Below, piece by piece: positions 1 through 6,440 of a stretch of DNA of 7,990 bases. This DNA is from Dehalococcoidales bacterium (GTDB taxonomy: Bacteria > Chloroflexota > Dehalococcoidia > Dehalococcoidales > UBA2162). The translations under genes and the position numbers were made by a program. The notes below the pieces were generated by a model that searched no databases, was not told the DNA's origin, and was given only the letters and a program-made list of their open reading frames with translations. How positions within the stretch are numbered: position 1 is the first letter of the stretch; the number at the start of each line of letters is the position of its first letter. The stretch is taken from contig NYYM01000096.1 of NCBI GenBank assembly GCA_002685815.1, positions 1 through 7,990 of the forward strand, given 5' to 3'.

Positions 1-11
1 TCTTGTGGCAG

Positions 12-84
12 TACCCCTGGAGCGACTCGAACGCTCGCACCCAGCTCCGGAGGCTGGTGCTCTATCCACCTGAGCTACAGGGGC
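12..84 (-). tRNA. tRNA-Arg (anticodon CCG)
   Basis: Read on the minus strand the segment folds as a full cloverleaf. The 7-bp acceptor stem is GCCCCTG with CAGGGGT, the first pair being a G-U wobble. The D stem is GCTC/GAGC, the anticodon stem CCAGC/GCTGG and the T stem GAGCG/CGCTC with a TTCGAGT loop. The discriminator base is A. The seven-base anticodon loop is CTCCGGA, so the anticodon is CCG, which reads the arginine codon CGG. The variable loop is short (GTGC). The 3' CCA is not encoded directly after the discriminator (the next bases are CTG), so it would be added by CCA nucleotidyltransferase. No intron or unusual arm is visible. Confidence 0.96.
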
Positions 85-107
85 AAGAAATCGCCGACAA
101 AACCCTA

Positions 108-134
108 CTTATAAAAACCCACAATAGTCATCAA
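108..134 (-). promoter_or_regulatory. Possible tRNA-Arg promoter (weak)
   Basis: On the minus strand a TATAAG hexamer (108-113) lies about 24 bases before the 5' end of the tRNA. A TTGATG hexamer (129-134) lies 15 bases upstream of it. The -10 match is fair, but the spacer is shorter than the usual 17. A second and better -10-like box, TATAAT on the minus strand (190-195), sits further upstream inside the palindrome TGCTAT-T-ATAGCA (186-198) but has no clear -35 partner. Either could drive the tRNA; the sequence does not decide. Confidence 0.25.
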
Positions 135-248
135 AGTAAAAACCACCTAACAGCCACGGACCCAGCGGATTCGGACAAAAACCTTTGCTATTATAGCAGA
201 ACCTGTTTTGTGATGGAAGAGGCAGGAAACTTTAACGAAGACATTTCA

Positions 249-1259
249 TCACTGAGTCACGCCAGAAATGAACAGGGCGTAAGCGTTAAAGATATAGAGC
301 CCGGCCAGCAACACTCCATACCAGCTAATCACGAAAAAGGTTTTGCGTTCTTGCCGGAACCGAAGCGCAACGATAACGATCAGGCTCATTGAGGCTGCTA
401 CCAGAGCAGTAACCATATGAGCGTCCGAGACAGAAGAGAAGATAGGGCCTCCCGCGTAGAAAAGGTCCAGCAGGAAAATATACGTAACGTCCAGCATATT
501 GGCACCCAATACATCGGCTACGGCCATATCTATAGCGCCAATACGAAGGGCGGAGATGCCAACCACTAATTCAGGCATCGAAGTACTGAATGCCAGGAAC
601 AAACTACCCACGAAGCTGGTATCCCAACTAGTAACTTCGGCAATCTCGTTGCCCACGAAGGAGAGCCGGACGCCAGCCACTATGATCATCACGGCCGTCA
701 ATGCGAATTTGAACCATAATCCGCTTACAACAGGCCCGACTTCAGCCAGCGAAGGAGGAGCAGCTACAGATGGTGGATTTAGATTGCGTTCAGAACGGAA
801 AACCCACCAGGCTCCCAGCAAGTAGGCTGTCAACAGGGCGATACTGACACCACCCACCCAGCCGAGAGTCGGTCCGGAACCAAGAAATATACCCAAGGCA
901 GCGACAACAAAGAGCAGTATCCCTATTCCCGCCGATGTCATCTGTCTGGTGCTTGCCAGATTTAGAACCGGGCCGCCACGATGTAAAACATCCATAACAG
1001 CCAGGATAGTGAGATTAAAAGTACAACTCCCTAGAAGAGTGCCCAAACCGAGATCAGGAATTCCCGCCTCGCTCACCAACGAAACAGAACTTAGTCCGGT
1101 GATGAGCTCGGGCAGGGAAGTGACAATTCCCAAGAGCAGCAGGCCAATCCATATCCTTCCCAGGCCCGTTGTTTCAGCAATAACGTCAGCATAACGGGTT
1201 GCTTTTGTCCCGGCAATGAGGATGACGACAACCCACAGAAGGAACTCAAGCCAGACCAA
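249..1259 (-). CDS. Sodium/calcium exchanger family (CaCA) membrane protein
   Basis: A 336-residue polytopic inner-membrane protein of the Ca2+/cation antiporter superfamily, in the size class of YrbG and the archaeal exchanger NCX_Mj (about 10 helices). The two inverted alpha repeats are visible. Alpha-1 has GIVTSLPEL (44-52) followed by GTLLGSCTFN (73-82). Alpha-2 has AFSTSMPELVVG (223-234) followed by ADVLGANMLD (248-257). The ion-binding glutamates correspond to E51 and E230. A hydrophilic loop (about 155-180) separates the halves. The start is TTG at 1257-1259, chosen because AGGAG (1269-1273) lies 9 bases upstream and the protein begins at once with a hydrophobic helix. The asparagines usual in the second half of each repeat are partly replaced (T74, C79, D249), and A253 stands where a serine is usual, so ion selectivity may differ. 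It would exchange a cation for Na+ or H+; the true substrate is not known. It is followed by no obvious terminator before the tRNA on the same strand. Confidence 0.87.
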   Translation of the reverse strand: MVWLEFLLWVVVILIAGTKATRYADVIAETTGLGRIWIGLLLLGIVTSLPELITGLSSVSLVSEAGIPDLGLGTLLGSCTFNLTILAVMDVLHRGGPVLNLASTRQMTSAGIGILLFVVAALGIFLGSGPTLGWVGGVSIALLTAYLLGAWWVFRSERNLNPPSVAAPPSLAEVGPVVSGLWFKFALTAVMIIVAGVRLSFVGNEIAEVTSWDTSFVGSLFLAFSTSMPELVVGISALRIGAIDMAVADVLGANMLDVTYIFLLDLFYAGGPIFSSVSDAHMVTALVAASMSLIVIVALRFRQERKTFFVISWYGVLLAGLYIFNAYALFISGVTQ

Positions 1260-1268
1260 CGACGGGGG

Positions 1269-1310
1269 CTCCTATTCCCAAGATTTGCAGCATCTCTAAA
1301 GGATACTATA
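1269..1310 (-). promoter_or_regulatory. RBS and possible -10 of the exchanger gene
   Basis: AGGAG at 1269-1273 (minus strand) sits 9 bases before the TTG codon and fixes that start. A TATAGT hexamer at 1305-1310 would place transcription start near 1298, giving a leader of about 38 bases. No good -35 is found at the right distance, so the promoter part is weak while the ribosome site is convincing. Confidence 0.4.
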
Positions 1311-1377
1311 CAATTGGTGAACTAGCAAACAGGCGACAGACAGGTTAAGCTGCCTTATGTCAATTACTTTGAGAAGA

Positions 1378-1736
1378 TTAACGCAAAATAAGAAAAGCAT
1401 GACAGTTGATAAATTGGACGCTCTGGACGAGATTGAAAAACTCAGCTTCTTCCAATTGGGTTTCAAGAACGGGGAGCAGGATGGGGAAAAACACCAAGAA
1501 CAAGACAACAACCAGGGCATAGATTAGCAAGAAGACGGAGAGGAAAATGAAGCCGCCTTGAGCTGTTTGCGATATGAGAAGGAGACGTATAAAGCCAGGA
1601 ACGAACCGATCAGGAGGGAGAGCGACTCCATCACGTCAACATAAGTGGGCCAAATTCCGGCAGTTAGAAAAAGGACGAGCAATGCCGGCGCCGCGATTAC
1701 CGGCAGCAAAATTTTCAAAAATAGTGTATGACTCAT
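1378..1736 (-). pseudogene. Small membrane protein interrupted by a -1 frameshift
   Basis: An ATG at 1734-1736 with GGAG (1742-1745) 5 bases upstream opens a 70-codon frame ending at 1524. Its first 62 residues hold two hydrophobic helices (about 7-27 and 38-54) and then the basic stretch YRKQLKAA. After that the frame turns into a serine-rich tail and stops. In the -1 frame from about 1552 the sequence instead reads a very hydrophobic helix (beginning FIFLSVFLLIYALVV) and an acidic segment (LETQLEEAEFF), ending at TAA 1378-1380. Joined, this makes a three-helix protein of about 118 residues. The join would need one missing base near 1545-1560; no classic slippery heptamer is visible there. 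I do not recognise the family. It may be a decaying gene, a sequencing or assembly error, or less likely programmed frameshifting. It lies 118 bases upstream of the exchanger on the same strand and could share its transcript. Confidence 0.6.
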
Positions 1737-2026
1737 GCAAACTCCAAACCACTATTTTGTCGTTATCTTATCACAAATCACTCTCCTGATGAAGCTGCTA
1801 CTTCAGGATGCAACGCATACTCGGCTTCGATACGGAGCCAATACTCCGACCTTTGACGCGAGCCTCCCAGCCCGGAGGCAAAATGGGGACCGGTGTATCC
1901 CCATACTCGGGATGACGATTGCTTCCTGGCATTCAGGTGAATCCTTCGTTCAAAGAGCCCGATGCCAGAAAAGGCACACTCGGCGACACGGCACCGTAAA
2001 TTGGGAAAATGGTCGCTTGATACTTA
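1737..2026. other. Gene-free stretch with a run of short hairpins
   Basis: I find no credible coding frame between the divergent genes. The stretch carries several perfect short inverted repeats: TCCTGA/TCAGGA (1784-1808), CGGAG/CTCCG (1833-1848, 6-base loop), GCCTCC/GGAGGC (1862-1879, 6-base loop), ATGGGGA/TCCCCAT (1883-1904, 8-base loop) and TGCC/GGCA (1963-1976). The 9-mer CATACTCGG occurs at 1816-1824 and again at 1902-1910, with near copies at 1841-1848 and 1975-1983. None of the hairpins is followed by a T run on either strand, so they do not look like intrinsic terminators. They could belong to a structured RNA, a decayed small repeat element or protein-binding sites. No known riboswitch or RNA class is recognised. 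Confidence 0.4.
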
Positions 2027-2055
2027 TTGACACGAGGACATTATGGTCTTAAGAT
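2027..2055 (+). promoter_or_regulatory. Sigma70-type promoter of the SPFH gene
   Basis: A perfect -35 hexamer TTGACA (2027-2032) is separated by 17 bases from TAAGAT (2050-2055), which matches the -10 consensus at four of six places including the important first, second and last bases. Transcription would begin near 2062, leaving a leader of about 83 bases before the ATG at 2145. It is the best promoter-like match I found in the window and points to vegetative expression of the SPFH gene. Confidence 0.6.
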
Positions 2056-2144
2056 GACAGTATACGCTGAGATAAAAATCAACACGGAAACATCGAGAAG
2101 GGTATAAGCCAGCCCAAGATAAACGCACTACGAAGGAGGCCAAA

Positions 2145-3086
2145 ATGGGTCTACTACTGGTTGCCGGTATCATCGCCATTATTATGGGGTTCAGTTGGCG
2201 GACGAGACCGAATGTTCCAGGAGAACCTAATCCCCGAGTTGTGGGCAATCTGGCCGGTCTAGTCGGAATCGTCCTTATCATCGGTAGTCTTGTTCTAGGT
2301 TCTTTCACTACGATTCCTGCCGGCACCCGCGGGATAGTCATCCGGTTTAGCGCCACTACCGGTACGATCTTGCAAGAAGGACTTCGAACCAAGTTACCAT
2401 TTCTTGATTCTGTGGTGATAATGTCAGTCCAGACGCAAAAATATGAAGCTAATTCGTCAGCGGTAACAAATGACCTCCAGGATGTCAGCACCACAATTGC
2501 TCTCAACTGGCACCTGGACGCGGGTGAAGCCGACGATGTCTACCGGACGCTGGGCCTGGAGTTTATCGACAGGATAGCCGCTCCGGCCATTCAAGAGACT
2601 ATCAAGCAGGTCACCGCTAAATACAACGCTGAAGACCTTATTTTGAGACGTGACGAGGTCAAGGCGGCCATCACAGAGAGCCTGTCGAACCGCCTGCTTG
2701 AGCGAGGCATCGTTACGGAGACGGTATCGATAACCAACTTCCAGTTCAGCAGCACGTTCACCGCCGCTATCGAAGCCAAGGTCGCCGCGGAACAAGCGGT
2801 ACTGGAGGCTACAAACAAACTAGAGCGGGTTAAAGTCGAGGCCCAGCAAGCGGAGGCCCATGCCAGGGGAGAAGCCGACGCACGAATAGCCCAGGCAGTT
2901 GGGGAAGCCGAGTACATACGAGTTGTCACCGAGGCCCAGGTGGCTGCCAACGCGGCTATCGCCGAATCGCTAACCCCCGAGGTCTTGCAGTACATACTGC
3001 TGGACAGACTGGGAGACGACATTGAGGTGATGGTTATCCCATCCGGCCAAAGTCTCGACCTGGTACTCCCGCCGATTAATCCGTGA
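2145..3086 (+). CDS. SPFH/band 7 (prohibitin-like) membrane protein
   Basis: A 313-residue member of the stomatin/prohibitin/flotillin/HflK superfamily. Two hydrophobic segments open the protein (about 2-16 and 34-52), joined by a proline-rich loop. The SPFH domain follows (about 54-215), with the typical start IPAGTRGIVIRF and LQEGLRTKLPFLDSV, and later AAPAIQETIKQVTAKYNAEDL and LLERGIVTETVSITNF. An alanine/glutamate-rich coiled coil (about 205-275) leads to a conserved-looking end, LTPEVLQYILLDRL. Such proteins form large oligomeric rings or scaffolds on the membrane and are known in other bacteria to hold or protect membrane proteases and to organise lipid domains. The client here is unknown. 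The start is sure: AAGGAGG (2133-2139) lies 5 bases before ATG. Many family members have one N-terminal anchor, so the second helix is a mild peculiarity. No FtsH or NfeD partner gene is adjacent. It appears to be transcribed alone from the promoter at 2027-2055. Confidence 0.9.
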   Translation: MGLLLVAGIIAIIMGFSWRTRPNVPGEPNPRVVGNLAGLVGIVLIIGSLVLGSFTTIPAGTRGIVIRFSATTGTILQEGLRTKLPFLDSVVIMSVQTQKYEANSSAVTNDLQDVSTTIALNWHLDAGEADDVYRTLGLEFIDRIAAPAIQETIKQVTAKYNAEDLILRRDEVKAAITESLSNRLLERGIVTETVSITNFQFSSTFTAAIEAKVAAEQAVLEATNKLERVKVEAQQAEAHARGEADARIAQAVGEAEYIRVVTEAQVAANAAIAESLTPEVLQYILLDRLGDDIEVMVIPSGQSLDLVLPPINP

Positions 3087-3296
3087 AGGACAAACGATCG
3101 TTCTTTTCTCGATATTAGCAGAGTCTGGAGGCAACGCTAAACATAGGTCCGCTTATGTAAACCATGTACGTCCAACGCCTCCGATCTGACTTTCATGGGA
3201 GCGATCGTCCTGTTTTGCCACAATTCCAGCACCAAGAAATCAGCACTTTTTTGGGTTGTCAATTGAGCGACTCGGGTGCATCTATTGAGGCGTGTT
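3087..3296 (+). other. Gap between the SPFH gene and the glycerate kinase
   Basis: There is no coding frame of note in these 210 bases. GGAGGC (3127-3132) and its complement GCCTCC (3177-3182) could close a long stem that also contains ACATA/TATGT (3143-3160 region). AACGATCGTT (3093-3102) is a perfect 10-base palindrome just after the SPFH stop, but it has no room for a loop and so is a poor terminator. A convincing promoter for the glycerate kinase is not seen; TTGTCA at 3256-3261 has no good -10 partner. Whether the kinase is read from its own promoter or from the SPFH transcript is open. Confidence 0.35.
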
Positions 3297-4433
3297 GTGA
3301 AAATTGTTATTGCTCCCCAAGGTTTCAAAGGAAACCTGAACTCCCGGCAGGTTGGCCTGGCGATTGAAAATGGAATCAAGCGAGTACTCCCCGGAGCTGA
3401 AACCATTGTCAAGCCAATGGCCGACGGAGGTGAGGGGACTGCCCAGACACTGGTTGAGGCCACCGGAGGGAGACTGATAACGACAGAAGCCACCGGCCCT
3501 TTAAGCAAACCGGTCAGCGCTCAGTGGGGGCTGCTGGGCGATAAAGCTACGGCGGTTATCGAAACAGCGGCGGCTTCGGGTCTGACTCTGGTGCCGACCG
3601 AGCAACTCAACCCCTTATCAACGACTACTTATGGCACCGGAGAGTTAATCTTGGCTGCCCTTGACCACGGCTGCCGCGAGCTAATTATCGGCATCGGAGG
3701 AAGCGCCACTAATGATGGTGGCGCCGGCATGGCCCAAGCCCTGGGAGTTCAGTTACTGGATTCCAGAGGAATGGCAGTGCCCTTTGGCGGAGCGGCGCTG
3801 GCCGAGCTAGAACACGTCGACGTTAGCAGGCTGGACCCAAGGCTGGCAAACTGTAAAGTATTGCTGGCCTGTGACGTCACCAACCCCCTCTGCGGAATTG
3901 AAGGAGCCTCGGCTGTCTACGGACCCCAGAAGGGGGCTACACCGGAAATGGTCAGCCACCTTAACGCGGCGTTGTCTCACTATGCCGATGTAATTTACCG
4001 CGACCTCGGCGTCGATTTCAGAAATAACTCGGGCGCCGGGGCGGCCGGTGGGTTGGGAATGGGGCTGATGGTTTTCCTTAAGGCAGAGATCATGTCGGGC
4101 ATAGATATGGTAATACGATCAACCGGGCTGACTAAAGAACTTGAAGATGCTGATCTTGTCTTCACCGCTGAAGGCAGGATTGACAGTCAGACCGTTAGAG
4201 GAAAGGCTCCGGTCGGAATTGCCCGCAAAGCCAAGGAGTTCGGCTTACCGGTTATTGCCTTGGCCGGTGAGGTGGCTGATGGCTATCAGGCAGTCTACCA
4301 ACAAGGCATAGACGCTGTCTTTAGTATTACCCCAGGCCCCATTAGTCTCGGCCAGTCCCTGGCTCAAGCTGAAAAGCTAGTCGCCAATGTCGCAGAGAAC
4401 ACGATGAGACTGTACATCAAGCGGCCCGAATGA
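3297..4433 (+). CDS. Glycerate kinase (GK-II / GlxK-GarK family)
   Basis: Phosphorylates D-glycerate with ATP, in this family usually to 2-phosphoglycerate, in the cytoplasm. The protein has 378 residues, close to the usual 375-385. Family signatures appear in order: [13 protein letters not shown] (2-14), [10 protein letters not shown] (39-48), [13 protein letters not shown] (123-135 region), [14 protein letters not shown] (132-145), YGPQKGA (208-214), [11 protein letters not shown] (256-266) and [10 protein letters not shown] (290-299). I choose GTG at 3297 because GAGG (3287-3290) lies 6 bases before it and translation then starts MKIVIAP, as family members do. An upstream in-frame GTG at 3276 would add seven residues without a ribosome site. 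APQGF replaces the commoner APDSF, and TAEG the commoner TGEG; both are minor variants. The reductase gene follows after 23 bases, so the two form a glyoxylate-to-phosphoglycerate unit. Confidence 0.94.
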   Translation: MKIVIAPQGFKGNLNSRQVGLAIENGIKRVLPGAETIVKPMADGGEGTAQTLVEATGGRLITTEATGPLSKPVSAQWGLLGDKATAVIETAAASGLTLVPTEQLNPLSTTTYGTGELILAALDHGCRELIIGIGGSATNDGGAGMAQALGVQLLDSRGMAVPFGGAALAELEHVDVSRLDPRLANCKVLLACDVTNPLCGIEGASAVYGPQKGATPEMVSHLNAALSHYADVIYRDLGVDFRNNSGAGAAGGLGMGLMVFLKAEIMSGIDMVIRSTGLTKELEDADLVFTAEGRIDSQTVRGKAPVGIARKAKEFGLPVIALAGEVADGYQAVYQQGIDAVFSITPGPISLGQSLAQAEKLVANVAENTMRLYIKRPE

Positions 4434-4456
4434 CGAACAAGCCAAGAGGAAAAAGA

Positions 4457-5449
4457 ATGCCAAAACCCAAGGTATTTGTTACCCGCAGGATAGCCCAGGA
4501 AGCGCTGGATATGATTGCCGCTGCTGCCGAGATGGAACTGTGGCACGATGAACTGCCTCCACCGCGGGACGTTCTCTTGGACAAGGTACGAAACGTCGAG
4601 GGACTGCTCTCTTTACTCACCGATAACGTCGATGCCGAATTAATGGAGACCGGACCCAAGCTGAAAATAGTCAGCAATTTCGCGGTTGGCTACGATAACG
4701 TGGATATTACCCAGGCTACACAACGAGGCATCCTTGTGGGCAACACTCCAGGAGTACTGACTGAGACCACGGCCGATTTTACTTTCGCCCTGCTCCTGGC
4801 AACAGCCAGACGTCTGCTTGAGGCTGACAACTACACCAAAAAGGGCAACTGGAACACCTGGGGACCAATGATTTTGCTGGGTCGTGATATCCACCACGCT
4901 ACCCTGGGAATCGTGGGTTGTGGCCGCATCGGCTTGGAGGTGGCCAAACGAGCTCGGGGTTTCGATATGGAGGTGATTTACTACAGTAGTACCCGGAGAA
5001 GTCCTGAGGAGGAGGAAAACATGGGGCTCGAATTCGTTCCCAGCTTGGCAACACTGCTGTCGAGAGCAGACTTTGTTACCATTCACGTTGCGCTTACCCC
5101 GGAGACTCACCACCTGATCAGCGCCACCGAATTTGCACGGATGAAACCGACGGCGATACTGATTAACGCGGCCAGAGGCCCAATTGTCGACCAGCAGGCC
5201 CTCTACCAAGCCCTCAAATCGGGGCAGATTCTGGCTGCCGGGCTGGATGTGACTGAGAACGAGCCGATACCCCTTGATAGCCCGCTGTTAACGCTGGACA
5301 ACGTGATCATCGCTCCTCACATCGCCAGCGCCAGCGTCGTCACCAGAACGAAAATGGCGGTAATGGCGGCGGAAAACCTGATCGCCGGATTACGAGACGA
5401 GCAACCTCCTAATTGTGTCAACCCGGAGGCGGCGGAGCACCAAAGGTAA
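4457..5449 (+). CDS. Glyoxylate/hydroxypyruvate reductase (D-2-hydroxyacid dehydrogenase)
   Basis: A 330-residue D-isomer-specific 2-hydroxyacid dehydrogenase, most like GyaR-type glyoxylate reductases (about 334 residues). It would reduce glyoxylate to glycolate or hydroxypyruvate to D-glycerate with NAD(P)H. The Rossmann motif is [15 protein letters not shown] (G154, G156, G159). The catalytic triad is visible: R240 in [10 protein letters not shown]269 in DVTENEP and H288 in APHIASAS. After the second Rossmann strand the sequence runs YYSSTRR without an acidic residue, which favours NADPH (inference). The start is ATG 4457, with AAGAGGA (4444-4450) 6 bases upstream and the family-like opening PKVFVTRRI. 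An earlier in-frame ATG at 4430 overlaps the kinase stop as ATGA but lacks a ribosome site and adds nine unconserved residues. The kinase just upstream would take the D-glycerate product, which supports hydroxypyruvate or tartronate-linked glyoxylate use over simple D-lactate formation. A phosphoglycerate dehydrogenase role is unlikely at this length, since there is no ACT domain. Confidence 0.92.
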   Translation: MPKPKVFVTRRIAQEALDMIAAAAEMELWHDELPPPRDVLLDKVRNVEGLLSLLTDNVDAELMETGPKLKIVSNFAVGYDNVDITQATQRGILVGNTPGVLTETTADFTFALLLATARRLLEADNYTKKGNWNTWGPMILLGRDIHHATLGIVGCGRIGLEVAKRARGFDMEVIYYSSTRRSPEEEENMGLEFVPSLATLLSRADFVTIHVALTPETHHLISATEFARMKPTAILINAARGPIVDQQALYQALKSGQILAAGLDVTENEPIPLDSPLLTLDNVIIAPHIASASVVTRTKMAVMAAENLIAGLRDEQPPNCVNPEAAEHQR

Positions 5450-5519
5450 TATTACTAGTCGATTCCTGGCGGAACAATAGTGAAGAAGCCAAAAATGGAA
5501 GAATAAGACTATATCAAAA

Positions 5520-5535
5520 GAACCCTGGAAGGTTC
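5520..5535 (-). terminator. Weak candidate terminator in the convergent junction
   Basis: On the minus strand GAACC and GGTTC can pair around a six-base loop and are followed by TTTTG, some 80 bases after the flavoprotein stop. The stem is only 5 bp and the T run short, so it is a poor intrinsic terminator. The rest of 5450-5613 between the two convergent genes shows no coding frame or stronger hairpin. Confidence 0.22.
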
Positions 5536-5613
5536 GAAAAGGGCTCAACCGAAATCTTGAACGCTTCGACCCACTGTGTTATCAATGTCAACGCCGCACA
5601 AGGTAACCCGAGA

Positions 5614-6414
5614 TCACGCCAATATCCTCATGCAGGAGTCGTAAACCTTATTTATCTCTGCTAAGGATTCAACAATTTTCCCGGACCTGGCAAGTGAGTC
5701 CGCCTTTTCCAAGTCTCCAATAATTTCATGTCTGCGCTCCTCGGGTATAGCTGCGGATATAATGGCGGTAAGGAGGCGTCTTTCATCCCCCAGGTTTTTT
5801 CCAAGAAAGGGAAGACGGTCATACAAGAGAAGGCTTTCTTCCCTTCTCTTGAATGGGTGGCGATCTTCCGCCATTTGGACAATCAGGCGACCGGATTCGG
5901 TAGCAATATCTATTGTTTGGTTAAGGTTAAAACGGGTGACGGGAAGTGGATCGAGAGCGCGCATCTTCATGATGCGGAACAAATGATAGATGGGCAGAAG
6001 ACCGGTGAGCAGCCCGTTTCCGCTTCCTCCTGCGATGGCGATTCCCAACGACGGAAGCCCCTCAAAAGGGCCTGAGGCTGCGTATATCCGGTACATTTTA
6101 GTGATAAAGTACTTAACCATGCCACTAGTGTCTCCCCAGTAGACCGGGGTCCCCAGCACAAACCCGGAGCAATTAAGGATTCTTTCACCAAGGTATTCCA
6201 TGTTTTCATCGTTATAGGAGCATTTCAAATCCTTGGAGCAAGTTGGTGCTGTGCAGTCTAAGCAGGCATCCACTACATAATCTGACATCTGTACAAGTTC
6301 GACCTTAACCCCAGCTTCTCGAGCACCTTTCAGGGCTGCATCAACCAGGTGGTTTGTCAGTCCATCTTTATTCGGACTGCCCACCAACCCAAGAATGGTT
6401 TTGCCGTTACTCAT
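5614..6414 (-). CDS. Flavodoxin-fold NAD(P)H/FMN reductase with four-cysteine cluster
   Basis: A 266-residue soluble protein of the NADPH-dependent FMN reductase / iron-sulfur flavoprotein group. LGLVGSPNKDGLTNHLVDAAL (first part 8-20) is the FMN phosphate loop after the first strand. GTPVYWGDTSGMVKYF (88-103) is the second flavin signature. Between them lie C51, C54, C59 and C65, spaced CX2CX4CX5C. In Isf-type flavoproteins a compact cluster here holds a [4Fe-4S] centre; the spacing in this protein is looser than the classical CX2CX2CX4-7C, so Fe-S binding is likely but not certain. A tail of about 75 residues (190-266), charged and probably helical, extends beyond the core fold. The start is ATG with GAGGGAG (6422-6428) 7 bases upstream. 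It follows the molybdopterin oxidoreductase by 26 bases on the same strand, so it is probably co-transcribed and may pass electrons to or from it, or serve as a general quinone or flavin reductase. Confidence 0.82.
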   Translation of the reverse strand: MSNGKTILGLVGSPNKDGLTNHLVDAALKGAREAGVKVELVQMSDYVVDACLDCTAPTCSKDLKCSYNDENMEYLGERILNCSGFVLGTPVYWGDTSGMVKYFITKMYRIYAASGPFEGLPSLGIAIAGGSGNGLLTGLLPIYHLFRIMKMRALDPLPVTRFNLNQTIDIATESGRLIVQMAEDRHPFKRREESLLLYDRLPFLGKNLGDERRLLTAIISAAIPEERRHEIIGDLEKADSLARSGKIVESLAEINKVYDSCMRILA

Positions 6415-6440
6415 AAAAACACTCCCTCAGGGTGTCCATC

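Noticed and set aside
1296..1520. A 74-codon minus-strand frame following the broken membrane protein
   Set aside because: It is in the third frame; the continuation of the membrane protein is in another frame, which gives a much clearer hydrophobic helix.
1737..2144. Possible insertion sequence or MITE in the gene-free stretch
   Set aside because: No long terminal inverted repeats, target-site duplication or transposase remnant could be found.
2024..2506. A 160-codon minus-strand frame crossing the SPFH promoter and gene start
   Set aside because: It overlaps the promoter and a well-supported gene, and shows no domain.
2591..3022. A 143-codon minus-strand frame inside the SPFH gene
   Set aside because: It is serine/alanine-rich because it is the complement of the alanine-rich coiled-coil codons; there is no start signal.
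3093..3102. AACGATCGTT palindrome after the SPFH stop, considered as a terminator
   Set aside because: It is a self-complementary 10-mer with no loop, leaving at most three pairs in a hairpin, although a T-rich run follows.
4640..5209. A 189-codon minus-strand frame inside the glyoxylate reductase gene
   Set aside because: It lies opposite a protein with full catalytic and cofactor motifs, and its translation has no family features.
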